Source: Arcuatula senhousia
Lineage: Eukaryota > Mollusca > Bivalvia > Mytilida > Mytilidae
Length of the DNA stretch: 64,000 nucleotides
Assembly (NCBI GenBank): GCA_963971305.1
Contig: OZ020314.1
Location: 248,001-312,000 of the forward strand
Direction: 5' to 3'
The notes below the pieces were generated by a model. It was not told where the DNA came from, searched no databases, and was given only the letters and a program-made list of their open reading frames with translations. Of the stretch, positions 47,674 through 58,255 are shown one piece after another. The translations under genes were made by a program, and so were the position numbers. Numbering within the stretch: position 1 is the stretch's first letter; each line of letters starts with the position of its first letter.

Positions 47674-48156
47674 GTACCATTACTTGTTCACAATTACACA
47701 TGTTACATGTAAAACAGGCTAATAAAAAATATTAACATTTCGCCAAATGCGTATACATTCTCAAAGTCAGTAGATCGTGACTGCATTAGCATACAGACGA
47801 AATGCCCTTAAAATTGATCTGCACTGATGCTAATGCAACTGCAAACTACATGTAAATATGAATAGTGTACCATAACTGCTTCATGTTACACAGAAAAAAG
47901 GTTAACATAGGCAAAATCAGTATGAAATTGCAAAGTCAGTAGACCGTGAATGCAGGTGCATACAAATAAAATGCTTTTAAAACTGTTCTGTACTAATGCT
48001 AATGCACCTGCATACCAAATATCAATAATGTACCATAACTTGTCACCTAAAACAGACCTAAGCAAAATCTTTAATAATTTTGGTAGACGCCATTGCTGTA
48101 GCCAGAATCACCAACTCAAAGTCTTGCTTTTGCCACATTCGTGGCAGGCGAGACAA
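47674..48156 (+). mobile_element. Second core-C copy, 5' truncated
   Basis: About two and a half 170-bp units (tcaaagtcagtagatcgtga, ctgatgctaatgcaactgc-like) and the degenerate terminus tcttgcttttgccacattcg then tggcaggcgagacaa. It joins core-B sequence (aaactacaatttacccc) on its right, so it also appears to sit in a core-B element. Confidence 0.65.
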
Positions 48157-48375
48157 AAACTACAATTTACCCCTATGTTCTTTTTTTAGCCATGATGGCA
48201 TTTTTTTTTAACCAATCAAAAATCCCCATATCAGTTCTGTGGGGGCTACCATAAAGTAACACCAGACCAAATATGGTTTGAATCTGTGCAGCAATTTCAG
48301 AGGGGAATAAGTTTGAAGAGAAGTAAAAGAAGACGGACGCCAAGTGGTGGCAATAGCTCACATGGTGAGTGAAAA
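48157..48375 (+). mobile_element. 3' part of a pearl/HINE-like element
   Basis: Caatttacccctatgttct, aaaatccccatatcagttc, gaatctgtgcagcaatttc, a short microsatellite, and gacgccaagtggtggcaat then agctcacatggtgagtg. The 3' body resembles the last part of the element ending at 50998, not the unit before it. Confidence 0.6.
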
Positions 48376-48416
48376 AGCAAAATGTGTACTATGCTTGGTT
48401 AACCTACCCATCTATA

Positions 48417-49755
48417 ACAAGAGGCTCCCTGGAGCCTGGATCGCTCACCTGGTCTTGATGTCAACCCTATGAAAAACTTTGCAGAGCTGAATAAGCTGAA
48501 CATTTAAGCAAGCAACAGCTTTTCTCTATCTGAATTAATTTTCATTCTATAGGCCAAAAACACTTTTTTTTGCCTTTAAGGGGCTGTAACCCCTATAAGG
48601 GGTCATCTGGCAACTTGGACCCTATGGAGACTTATGTAGAGCTTAAATTAGCTGAACATTTAAGCAAGCAACAGCTTTTCTCTATCTGCAATAATTTTCA
48701 TTCTATAGGCCAAAAAAACTTTTTTTGCCTTTAGGGGCTGTAACCCCTATAAGTGGTCATCTGACAACTTGGACCCTATGGAGACTTTTGTAGAGCTAAA
48801 TGAGCTGAACATTTAAGCAAGCAACAGCTTTTCTCTATCTGCAATAGTTTTCATTTTATAGGCCAAAAACACTATTTTTGGCCGTTAAGGGGCTGTAACC
48901 CCTATAAGGGGTCGTCTGACAACTTGGACCCTATGGAGACTTTTGTAGAGCTAAATTAGCTGAACATTTAAGCAAGCAACAGCTTTTCTATATCTGCTAT
49001 AGTTTTTATTCTATAGGCCTATAACACTATTTTTCGCCTTTAAGGGGCTGTAACCCCTATCAGGGGTCATCTGACAACTTCGACCCTAAGAAGACTTTTG
49101 TAGAGCTAAATGAGCTGAACAATTAAGCAAGCAACAGCTTTTCTCTATCTGCAATAGTTTTCATTTTATAGGCCAAAAACACTTTTTTCGCCTTTAAGGG
49201 GCAGTAACCCCTATAAGGGGTCATCTGACAACTTCGACCCTATGGAGACTTTTATAGAGCTAAATGAGCTGAACATTTAAGCAAGCAACAGCTTTTCTTT
49301 ATCTGCAATAATTTTCATTCTATAAGCCAAAAACATGAAAAAATGCTATTTCTCATCTTTAAGGGGCCTTAACCCCTATAAGGGGTCATCTGACAATTTC
49401 GACCAATTGAAGACTTTTGAAAAACTTTTGATCCTGAAGCAGTAGGGTGGCATCAGATTTCATCTATCTCTTATACTTTTTGAATAACAAGCCAAAAACT
49501 GTAGTCTGACCCCCTGGTCTATTTTTAGTAACGGCGGCCACGTCTTTTGAAGAATCAAAAATCGAAAAACAACTTTAGTGCAGGACACCCTAAGGATCAA
49601 TCATACCATGTTTTGTTGAATTCTGTTCAGTAGTTTCAGAGGAGAAGATTTTTGAAAAAATTGTTAACAGACGACGACAACAACAACAGACGACGACAAC
49701 GACGGACGCCAAGTGATGGCAATAGCTCACATGGACCTTTGTTCCAGGTGATCTA
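48417..49755 (+). mobile_element. Pearl/HINE-like element, core A, complete
   Basis: The 5' end acaagaggctccctggagcc is followed by tggatcgctcacctggtc. About six core-A units, the unique 3' part (tcagtagtttcagaggagaa), a gacgacaacaacaacagac microsatellite, and the hairpin terminus cacatggacctttgttccag ending gtgatctaa follow. It abuts the next element directly. Confidence 0.82.
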
Positions 49756-50998
49756 ACAAGAGGCTCCCAGGAGCCTGAATCGCTCACCTGGTCTTAATGT
49801 CAACCCTTTGAAGACTTCTGTATAGCTAAATGAGCTGAATGTTTAAGCAATAAAAAGCTTTTCTCTATCTGCAATAGTTTTCATTCCAAAGCAAAAAACA
49901 CTATTTTTCACCTTTAAAGGGCCATAACCCCTTAAAGGGGTCATCTGACAACTTCGACCCTAAAAAGACTTTTGTAGAGCTAATTAAGCTGAACATTTAA
50001 GCAAGCAACATCTTTTCTCTATCTGCAAAAGATTTCATTCTATAGGCCAAAAACACTATTTTTTGCCTTTAAGGGGCCATAACCACTATAAGGGGTCATC
50101 TGGCAACTTTGACCCTATAGAAACTTTTGTAGAGCTAAATGAGCTGAACATTTAAGCAAGCAACAACTTTTCTCTATCTGCAATAGTTTTCATTCCATAG
50201 ACCAAAAACACTATTTTTTGCCTTTAAGGGGCTGTAACCCCTAAAGGGGGTCATCTGACAACTTCGACCATATGAAGACTTGTGTAGAGCTAAATGAGCT
50301 GAACATTTAAGCAAGCAACAGCTTTTCTCTATCTGCAATAGTTTTCATTCTATAGGCCAAAAACTCTATTTTTTGTCTTTAAGGGGCCATAACCCCTATA
50401 AGGGGTCATATGACAACTTCGACCCTATGGAGACTTTTGTAGAGCTAAATAAGCTGAACATTTAAGCAAGCAACAGCTTTTCTCTATCTGCAATAGTTTT
50501 CATTCTATAGGCCAAAAACACTATTTTTTGCCTTTAAGGGGCCGTAACCCCTATAAGGGGTCACCTGACAACTTCGACCCTATGGAGACTTTTGTAGAGC
50601 TAAATAAGCTGAACATTTAAGCAAGCAACAGCTTCTCTCTATCTGCAATAGTTTTCATTCCATAGGCCAAAAACATGAAAAAATGCTATTTTTCACCTTT
50701 AAGGGGCCAGATTTCATCTATCTCTTATACTTTTTGATTTACAAGCCAAAAACAGTAGTCTGACCCCCCTGGTCTATTTTTAGCAACGGCGGCCATGTTT
50801 TTCGACGAATCAAAAATCCCCACATCAGTTCTGTAGGGGATACCCTAAAGTACCACCAGACCAAATTTGGTTTGAATCTGTGCAGCGGTTTCAGAGGAGA
50901 AGAAGTTTGAAGAAAAGTTAACGACGACGACGACGGACGACGACGACGGACGCCAAGTGATGGCAATAGCTCACATGGCCTTTGGCCAGGTGAGCTAA
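49756..50998 (+). mobile_element. Pearl/HINE-like element, core A, head-to-tail with the previous
   Basis: It begins caagaggctcccaggagcc at the first base after the preceding terminus. About six core-A units run to 50705, then a 3' body that differs from its neighbour (aaatccccacatcagttctg, tctgtgcagcggtttcag). A (GAC)n microsatellite (50920-50950) and the hairpin cacatggcctttggccagg ending gtgagctaa follow. Confidence 0.82.
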
Positions 50999-50999
50999 A

Positions 51000-51399
51000 A
51001 AGGAAAAAAACTTTAAAATTCTCTCCATCTTCCATTTGTCTACTGTATTGTTTTATGAAATTCATAAGTATTTTTGTAAGCATGTACATGCATATTCTTT
51101 GATTTTTTTATTATGTAAAAATACTTTTATATAGGGCATTTTTTGTGTTAAATATTGGTTTATCCTGAAATATGGTCACTGTGTAATATGTGTTTTTCAG
51201 TGTTATGTTTACGTTGCCAATGCACATCTATCTATGCGTGTTAGTTGGATACAAGTACTTTTGCCCTGAGTGACTTGGTAAAGTGTCACATACACCTATT
51301 TTACATCTTGTTTTATTCAACTTTTACAGACAACATACTGCAAAAATTATCTAACTACATATATGCATGCTCTATGTGACTTAAAAATTAACAACTTAC
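51000..51399. other. No further exon recognised
   Basis: AT-rich intron-like sequence downstream (minus strand) of the possible TM exon. Confidence 0.4.
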
Positions 51400-51525
51400 T
51401 ATTTTGTGACTTATTTCTCAGTCTCCAAAACACAAACACTGCACTTACAGCCAACACAAAAATGGTGACAAACATAGCACTATAAATGAAAACAAAAGAT
51501 AAAAATATAGAGTAGAACTGACCAT
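51400..51525 (-). CDS. Possible transmembrane exon
   Basis: The minus-strand frame encodes GQFYSIFLSFVF followed by AMFVTIFVLAVSAVFVFW and then WRLRNKSQN: a long hydrophobic helix followed by basic residues, as in a single-pass segment with a cytoplasmic C-terminal side. The donor is strong (AAATA|GTAAGT, exon end 51400). An acceptor at CATGGGTAG gives 126 nt, symmetric phase 1-1, matching the Ig and HEPN exons. A second acceptor (TTTATAG) would start the exon at 51479 but in a different phase. It lies upstream of the Ig exons, the reverse of the usual Ig-TM-cytoplasmic order. It could belong to this gene, to an alternative transcript, or to a damaged upstream paralogue. Confidence 0.5.
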
Positions 51526-51654
51526 CTACCCATGAATGAGGATTCAAGAACACCAAATAGTGAAAAGAATAGAACTTATTGTACAATAAAAAAGAATATG
51601 TTCAAAATACAAGTTATTTTTAAATTACCATTACTAAACTATGAACATGTCTCA

Positions 51655-51990
51655 TTAGGAAAGAAAGGGTGGTTAAAGCATCTGGCTACTAACACATAGG
51701 TTCTTGGTTTGATACTCCTCCGGGGTGAAAATTTCATGAACCAATTCCCAACTCTCTCTGCACACCATTTGTGGGGATGGTCCCAAAAAATGTTGCTAGT
51801 CCTTCGGAAGGGATGACAAAAGGTTGTCCTGTGTATTTGGAAGAGCAATACCCTGTGTACGATAAAGATCCCTTTGTAGTGTTCGATAAGAGTAGGCTCA
51901 ATGGAGGCTGGTACAAAGGCCAAACTCACAAGCTGCAAACTGGAGAGGGATTTATAGAAGCATTACGCTTGTTTCCCAATCCAGGATAAA
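51655..51990 (+). mobile_element. tRNA-derived SINE
   Basis: The head gggtggttaaagcatctggc resembles a tRNA A-box region. The B-box-like ggtttgatactcc follows about 40 bp on, close to tRNA spacing. A body of about 250 bp ends ttcccaatccaggataaat and an AT-rich tail. The open frames on both strands reflect a conserved repeat body and are not supported as a gene. Confidence 0.55.
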
Positions 51991-52138
51991 TAAATACATG
52001 CATATATATATGTTTAAACTTACAACATAAAGAATATACCAATCAGATAGCTAGAACTAAAGTTAACAGACAACGCAGATAACAACGACAGCATCATACC
52101 ATTATATGTCCACAATTTTTTTGCGGTTGTATAAAAAT

Positions 52139-52450
52139 CAAATGGTTGCTCCCTTATCTACCCATTCAAATCCCCCCTCTTCATGCTGGTACCCCCAAAA
52201 TCAATCCCATTTATCCTTTTATAGTAATGGTTGCTCCCTTATCTATCCATTCGAATCCACCCTCTTCATGCTGGTACCCCCAAAATCAGTCCCATTTATC
52301 CTTTTATAGTAATGGTTGCTCCCTTATCTACCCATTTGAATCCCCCCTCTTCATGCTGGTACCCCCAAAATCAATCCCATTTATCCTTTTATAGTATTGG
52401 TTGCTCCCTTATCTATCCATTCGAATCCCCCCTCTTCATGCTGGTATCCT
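52139..52450 (+). repeat. 85-bp tandem repeat, 3.6 units
   Basis: Units start at about 52141, 52226, 52311 and 52396 and contain ggttgctcccttatctaccc, cctcttcatgctggtacccc and atcccatttatccttttata. They are nearly identical, so recently amplified. Because 85 is not a multiple of three, all three frames stay open across units, producing overlapping spurious frames. Confidence 0.88.
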
Positions 52451-52522
52451 CTTCTTTTTTCCTTCATTGAATTGTTACAGGAAAATTTGACAGTCATGTC
52501 TTAGTAATACATTTTAAACTTA

Positions 52523-52754
52523 CAACCAATCCATAATAAATTCTTCAGGTATTCAACGTGCTGCTGAAAAACAGATAATGGATATATTCTTAAAACAAAC
52601 AGTTATGGTAAAGGTGTAATGACTGTACACACTTTGTCAATCCATAATAACTTCTTCTGGTGTTCACTAGCATGCTGCTGAAAAACAGATAATGGATATA
52701 TTTTTAAAACAAACAGTTATGGTAAAGGTGTAATGACTGTACACACTTTGTCTT
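52523..52754. repeat. Tandem duplication, about 117 bp
   Basis: Gctgctgaaaaacagataat, aaaacaaacagttatggta and gtgtaatgactgtacacac occur at about 52560-52635 and 52675-52750. On the minus strand each copy offers CTGTTTTTCAG, and the left copy also a GTAAGT donor, so a short exon of about 40 nt is conceivable but unsupported. Confidence 0.7.
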
Positions 52755-53284
52755 TGTTTCTGTGCATTTTATTCATGTTTTTTGTTGCAGACCAACGGAC
52801 AAATCCACTAAAAATGTCTCAGGACTGGTAAAATATCATAAGTTTCCAGACCAAATGTCTAGTGTTGTTTCAATAATTGTTCCAGTTTTTGTTGGATTTT
52901 CTGATGTCTGCGTGTGCACAAGTTTGAATGGAAACATGATGTTTCCTATTAAATGCACTGAAAAACAATATTTCTGACAAACTTTTGAAAAGAAAATCCG
53001 AAAATGTTGTTAATGAATGTGTTTACATTTGTAATCTAAAAATAATGAAAAACATTGTGAGGACCGTACATTTATTCCAAAATGGCAGACAGTGAATGAT
53101 CACAATTTCATGACAGCATTCGTGTTGATAACAATATGGACAAAACAGCGGCATGGGAAATACAAATAAAAAATTGAGAGGGCAAAATATTGTTGTAATG
53201 GGATGTACTAACACTACAGATAAGATAGTTTTTTTTTAAATAAAGATTATAAAATGTTCTGTTTTTTTCAAAAAATAAAGAAGG

Positions 53285-53715
53285 AATGTGTCCATTGGAC
53301 ACGGATGTCCCCGCTAGGTACCAAACAGAAAGTGGAAGTCTCACAGGTCTGAAAGTTGCTCAGGATGCACAGATTGTCATACTGAATCATCCTACCAAGT
53401 TTCAAATCATTCCTATGTATGGTTTCTTAGAACAGCTTAAAAAAAAATTTCAAGTCAGTTTTCATAGATTTCATATTGTCCCCACCCTTAACAGGAAGTA
53501 AAGGCCTGACAGGTCTAAAAGTCACTAAGGATGCACAGTTTGTTATTCTGAACCATCCTACCAAGTTTCAAATCATTCTCAAGTACAGTTGTTGAGAAAA
53601 GCTTGACAGAAATTTTTAAGTCAATGTTCATAGATTTTCATATCAGCCCCACCCCAAACAGGAAGTAGAGGTGCCACAGTTCTGAAAATAGCTTAGAACG
53701 TACAGTTTGTCATTT
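53285..53715 (+). repeat. Dispersed repeat P, two half-copies
   Basis: Ttggacacggatgtccccgc, aaacagaaagtggaagtctc, acaggtctgaaagttgctc, ctaccaagtttcaaatcatt and gagaaaagcttgacagaaa, with the second half repeating the first from about 53480. Same family as 2176-2515. Confidence 0.65.
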
Positions 53716-53997
53716 TGCAAGTAACAATAAGTTGAGTTATCCTAATTTAATTGGTTATTGTTACTTGTGAGATTCCGACTGAAAAGGAGCCGTTTCTGGA
53801 ATCTGTCCCCGGTTCAACCGGTAGGCACCGCATAATGGAAAGCGATTCCAGGTCATTGGTCCGAAGGGTTTTTAGTCCGAAGGGTCATTGGACCGAAGGG
53901 TCAATGGTCCGAAGGGGCGATGGTCCGAGGGGGCGATGGTCCGCAGGGTCATTGGTCCGAAGGGTTTGATTCTTTGTAGGTATTTCAGGTATTTCAG

Positions 53998-54445
53998 GCC
54001 CGGGGGGGGTTACTCCCTATATACAATATACGGGATGTGCAATTTTTATGGGTCCATTTTTCATAATTTTTTACATAGATTTGGGTATCTTTTTTTAAGC
54101 AGTACACATAGATTTGGTACCCATTTTTGTTGATGTCTTACATAGACATGAGAGTCAAAACAGAAAAGGTGCCATAGACTTGGGTCTTTTGTGTTTTTGG
54201 GATACTTTACGAAGTTAAGATGTCATTTTAAATAAGAAAGAGACTTGTAATTAATTTTGTAAGGCTCTAATAAATGAAAAAAAAACTTGATGGACTTTTA
54301 TTTCGTTACATAGATATGGGTATTTTTTGCTAATCACATAGATTTGGGTATGTTTTTGACGATTATCTGACATAGATTCGGGTACCAATTTCAATCTACA
54401 AAATGCATACCCCCGTCATAAAACACCAGAGTAACCCCCCGGGAT
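53998..54445. mobile_element. TIR element nested in the foldback-like element
   Basis: The left end ccggggggggttactcc and the right end gagtaaccccccggg are inverted complements over about 15 bp. The body has four to five repeats around acatagatttgggtatc. About 450 bp, no ORF. Confidence 0.6.
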
Positions 54446-54555
54446 TTCGGGTCATATACCCATTTACAATACGTTTGTAAAGTAGCCGTCTGACTCTCTG
54501 TTACACCTTAGGATACCCATAGGATGAGGAAAAAGTGTATGCTACTCAACCTACC

Positions 54556-54892
54556 TATCTCTGTCCTTTCTAACTTTTGACATTCGGATTCCCCATTGGT
54601 ACACCTGGTTGCTTTTCAGATGTTTATGTATTTTTTTTAGTTTTATATTGTGTTTTTTCGTCCTGTTCTCATGATGTTGACTGGTTATGTCTCTGCTCTT
54701 TCGGACTTTTGACATTTGGATGCCCCATTGGTACCGACCGTACACCTGATTGCTTTTCAGATGTTTATGTATTTTTAAGTTTTATATTGTACGTTTTTCG
54801 TCCTGTTCTCATAGGTGTTGACTGGTTTTGTCTCTGCCCTTTCGGACTTTTGACATTCGGATGTCCCATTGGTACCTCTGCTTCTTTTTGTC
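54556..54892 (+). mobile_element. Three successive tail copies of the RT element
   Basis: Three partial tails follow one another with ends near 54610 (ccccattggtacacctggt), 54745 (ccccattggtaccgacc) and 54885 (cccattggtacctctgctt). Each of the last two is preceded by a ttgactggtt block and ctttcggacttttgac. The roughly 135-bp spacing and the shared ttttcagatgtttatg block suggest local tandem duplication of a tail, not three insertions. Open frames here are by-products. Confidence 0.6.
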
Positions 54893-56237
54893 AACCACAA
54901 TATCGCAACATTTGAAAAGTGTGAATTCTGCATCGAAAACCTATTTTAAACCACCCATTTTGTACCAAGTAAAGAACATATGTGTACTTCATTTATTTTT
55001 ACTCTTCTGAACGGTCTTCTGTTGTTGATTTTTTAAATTGCTGCTAGTTTATGTAGGTTACATCGCTTTTTTTTAATCATTCCCGTTAAGTAAAAATGTA
55101 GGCCTTTTAAGCCACCTGACACTTCCTGTCATAACTGTATGGATATGAAAGAAGTTGCATTTGTGTGGATGTTTTGATAGATGTCAAAACATTGGAATTA
55201 AAGGACAATTTCGCTTTGTAAAATTAAAAGCTAAAGGGGGTCTTATATGCTAAGTTTAAGTTTTATTAAATTACAATCTAGTCCCTCTGACTTAAACTTC
55301 CTATTGCGTAGAGTAGAATATGATATTTTGTTCTTATAAAGTCTATTGTTTGATTTTTCTTACCTTCAATTATTTTTTTTTTATTTTTCTTAAGTTCTTA
55401 ATACGATAATTTTCATAAAAATTTCCTCCGACCCAGAAATCGTACATTAGAATTATTTGAAATTTAGAAGCAATCTTAAGCTTCAGACCTGTCAGACAAC
55501 TAATTCTTGTTTTGTGGGTCTTTTGTTGCCATGAACACATTCCTCCATTAGCTTGAGATTTACATCAATTTAGCGAATTCGAAAAAGGCGACCATTTTAT
55601 TCCAAATCTGTAAAATTGAGCTACATTGTAAGGGGACGACCATTTGATTTATTTTTCCGCAGCTACGCGGCGAGAATATTTATTTTCTACATACCATACA
55701 GATTATTTATTTATTTATTTTTGGAAGTAAATGCCAGATTTTTTATTTCCAAGTTGTTTCAGGCCAGAATCCAATTTATTTACAAAAAAACTGCCAGAAT
55801 CCTATTTATTTACAAAAACTGCCAGGCTCCCCTCTCAGAATCAAATGCTTGTCCCCTGACGATTGCTTGATGAACAGCAACCGTGATACTGGGAGTGTCA
55901 TGACTTTCCTGGGGACCAACCTTTCTTTATTCTATATTAAGAAAAATATAAAAAGCATGGATAAATATGCACCCCGTCTTGCCCACACGGGTGGTCAGGA
56001 TCCTTTATGTTATAAATGGATGAGCGCGTTATCGGACCAATGACCCTTCGGACTATCGACCCTTCGGACCATTGCCCCTTCGGACTATCAACCTTCGGAC
56101 CATTGCCCCTTCGGACTATCGAACGGACACCCATGGAAAGCACCCCAGTTTGACTAAAAAACTAGTGAAGTCATGTGCATTTACTGTCTTATTGAGGGAT
56201 TTTTCTGGAAAAGCAATGAACTCGAAAATGATGTATT

Positions 56238-56400
56238 ACCGAACTTGGAGAATCAATCTTAAGACAAGACAATACAAGGAAGACAGTACACCGGAAAAAT
56301 TGAAGATAGCAAAGATACAGGCATTTCAAAAGAAATAGTGGGTTAAACCAGGTTTTAAGGCGCGCCAAACCTCCTTCTTGTGGCTTATTCTAAAATGAGT
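56238..56400 (+). repeat. Dispersed repeat R, copy 1
   Basis: Gaacttggagaatcaatct, acaaggaagacagtacacc, caggcatttcaaaag and gggttaaaccaggtttta recur at 57585-57700, and part of it near 10705 and 2107. Interspersed family, class unknown. Confidence 0.55.
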
Positions 56401-56857
56401 ATGCCTGGCTTGATCTATTTTAATAAATGTACCAGGAAATTTTAAATCGAAAACGAAAGTAGATTGTGTTTTTGTTGATGTACTGAAAAAAGTGACATTG
56501 TCAGTGTAAGAAATATGTTCCTTAACACGGATTAAGATTTCGCTTGATAAATAAATACCTTTATCTCACTGATAAAGTGTTAAAACCTTTAAATCTTCTC
56601 TTTCAATTCTGGAAAAAAAACGCCCAAAGTAACACAAATTAAAGGGAGACAATACCTCATTCAACATGTTCAAGTTGTAAACTAAAATTAAAGAATAAAA
56701 ATCCCGTGCTCGTGCCTAAGTGGCAAACAAATTAGTATATCCTTTAGGTTCTTCGTCCTGTTATAATAGAATAAGAGGACTGAGGAAGCAAAAACAAATG
56801 GTTTATTATGTAATAATTATAATTTTACCTTAAGGTAAAGTATACGTAATTGAGCGC
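56401..56857. other. No gene seen
   Basis: AT-rich non-coding sequence before the small TIR element. Confidence 0.45.
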
Positions 56858-56866
56858 CTCTAGCGG

Positions 56867-57082
56867 GGGTGGTAAAAGGGGGGGGGGGGGGGGGTACATG
56901 CACGGATGAACGACCAATAAAAATGGTAATACACGATGAACGGCCAATTAAAAAAATGATAATCACGATGAACGAAAAATAAAATAGAGAAACACGATGC
57001 ACGATAAACCTCCATGCACGGCTGAACGGGAAATAAAAATTGCTCACCAACACGATGCACGAAAAAAACCCTTTACCACCCA
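56867..57082. mobile_element. 216-bp TIR element with 9-bp target duplication
   Basis: The ends gggtggtaaaaggg and ccctttaccaccc are inverted. The sequence ctctagcgg occurs immediately outside both ends (56858-56866 and 57083-57091), a perfect 9-bp duplication. The body has a long G run (about 56878-56894) and repeated cacgatgaacg / cacggctgaacg blocks. A 9-bp (or 8-bp) duplication points to a Mutator- or hAT-like transposase acting in trans. Confidence 0.75.
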
Positions 57083-57091
57083 CTCTAGCGG

Positions 57092-57779
57092 TTGTTACGT
57101 AACGTCATAATGTGCTCCATCAAATGGCGCGACGTTCGACGCTTCACATTCGTTTCCGATTTTATTTTATTCAGCATGCCGTGATATTTTACTGATATTT
57201 TTTGTCGATGCAGACACGCGTAGGGAAAATTAATGGAGTAACATAAGGAATACAATTTATTTGGTCGTATATGCAGGAAGAACTAAATCAAAAAGTTTTA
57301 CCTCTTTCGAAAAAAAACATAAAAATCAATACTGCATCCTTTTCTTTTGCTATTTTTTATAAATATTTCGAAAAAAAGAAGTTTGAGGAAAGAAGACTTA
57401 ATGACTAATAAAGTTACTTTTATATAAAACTTAATGGCATTCTGTTTCACTTCTCATGGGAACGAACCAATCCCTTTGTCAAGGAAATTTCTACATATTT
57501 AAACAATTGCAAATAACGTCAATTTTGCTAAGCCCGCATAAAGAAAGGTAAAAAAGACTAGTGTACTTGGATGAACGATCTAAAAAAACAAGGAAGACAG
57601 ACCAGAAAAATTCAAGATCGTGATTGTCCGGACTTAGTACAGGCATTTCAAAAGATATTATTATATGGGTTAAACCAGGTTTTAGGCAGCCAAACTAACA
57701 GATATTTCCAAAAGCTTTAACCCTAAAACTATAAGCACATACATGTATCTTTACTTTACACCTTGATCAAATACCATTT
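57092..57779. other. No gene seen; contains repeat R copy 2
   Basis: Repeat R is at about 57585-57700 (acaaggaagacagaccag, gtacaggcatttcaaaag, gggttaaaccaggtttta). The rest is AT-rich. Confidence 0.5.
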
Positions 57780-58255
57780 AAGTCTCGTACGGGACCCGGG
57801 AGACGAATAGGACCGGCGCAGAGCCTAGCTTGTCATAAAATGCGACTAAGGGTCGTGCGATTCTGACATAGGTGCTATAGTGTCCAGCCCACAGACCGAC
57901 CAAGGTGTGAACCCTTGGTGGCTAAATAGGGTGGCCTTCGTCCCGCGGTGTTGTCAGGTCTATAATACGGAAAACCTGGCCACTGACCATAGTGGGCCAA
58001 CGTGTGTGGAGAGTGCCACGCTTCATGCACGTAAAAGATCCATATTGTTGACAGCCAATAACTGCGCCACATAGGCTCAATTTTCCGCCTCTACCCATAT
58101 CTCCCGGCATTTTCCTGTGGTCTTCAAAATTTACTGTTTCTTTGTTTCCCACCTCATCCTATTTTCTCATCATCATATCATGTTCATCGCCTTTAAATAA
58201 CCTATATAGCGTTGCAAGAGCGTAAAACAACAATTCACTCATTCACTCACTTGAC
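57780..58255 (+). mobile_element. SINE-like repeat (GTCCCGT-head family)
   Basis: It starts agtctcgtacgggacccggg, then gcctagcttgtcataaaatg, gaccaaggtgtgaaccc, accatagtgggccaacgtg, tcttcaaaatttactg, and ends in attcactcattcactcactt. Same order as the other copies. Confidence 0.7.

Larger units (their letters stand above)
53855..56130. mobile_element. Foldback-like element with minisatellite ends
   Basis: The left end (53855-53970) has about seven short units of ggtcattggtccgaagg type. The right end (56027-56128) has the inverse, ccttcggaccattgcccc type. Such tandemly repeated, mutually inverted ends resemble foldback elements. The interior holds another inverted-repeat element (53998-54445), three RT-element tails, and a block with ttatttacaaaaactgccag repetition, with no transposase seen. 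Confidence 0.55.

Noticed and set aside
51639..51989. Coding gene on either strand
   Set aside because: The segment has tRNA-like promoter boxes and a repeat-type tail, and both strands show short open frames, as expected for a SINE.
52106..52470. Three overlapping plus-strand frames with similar peptides
   Set aside because: An 85-bp near-perfect repeat read in successive frames; no independent evidence for coding.
52524..52563. A short exon of about 40 nt upstream of the TM exon
   Set aside because: An acceptor and a GTAAGT donor exist on the minus strand, but the piece lies in a tandem duplication and encodes nothing recognisable.
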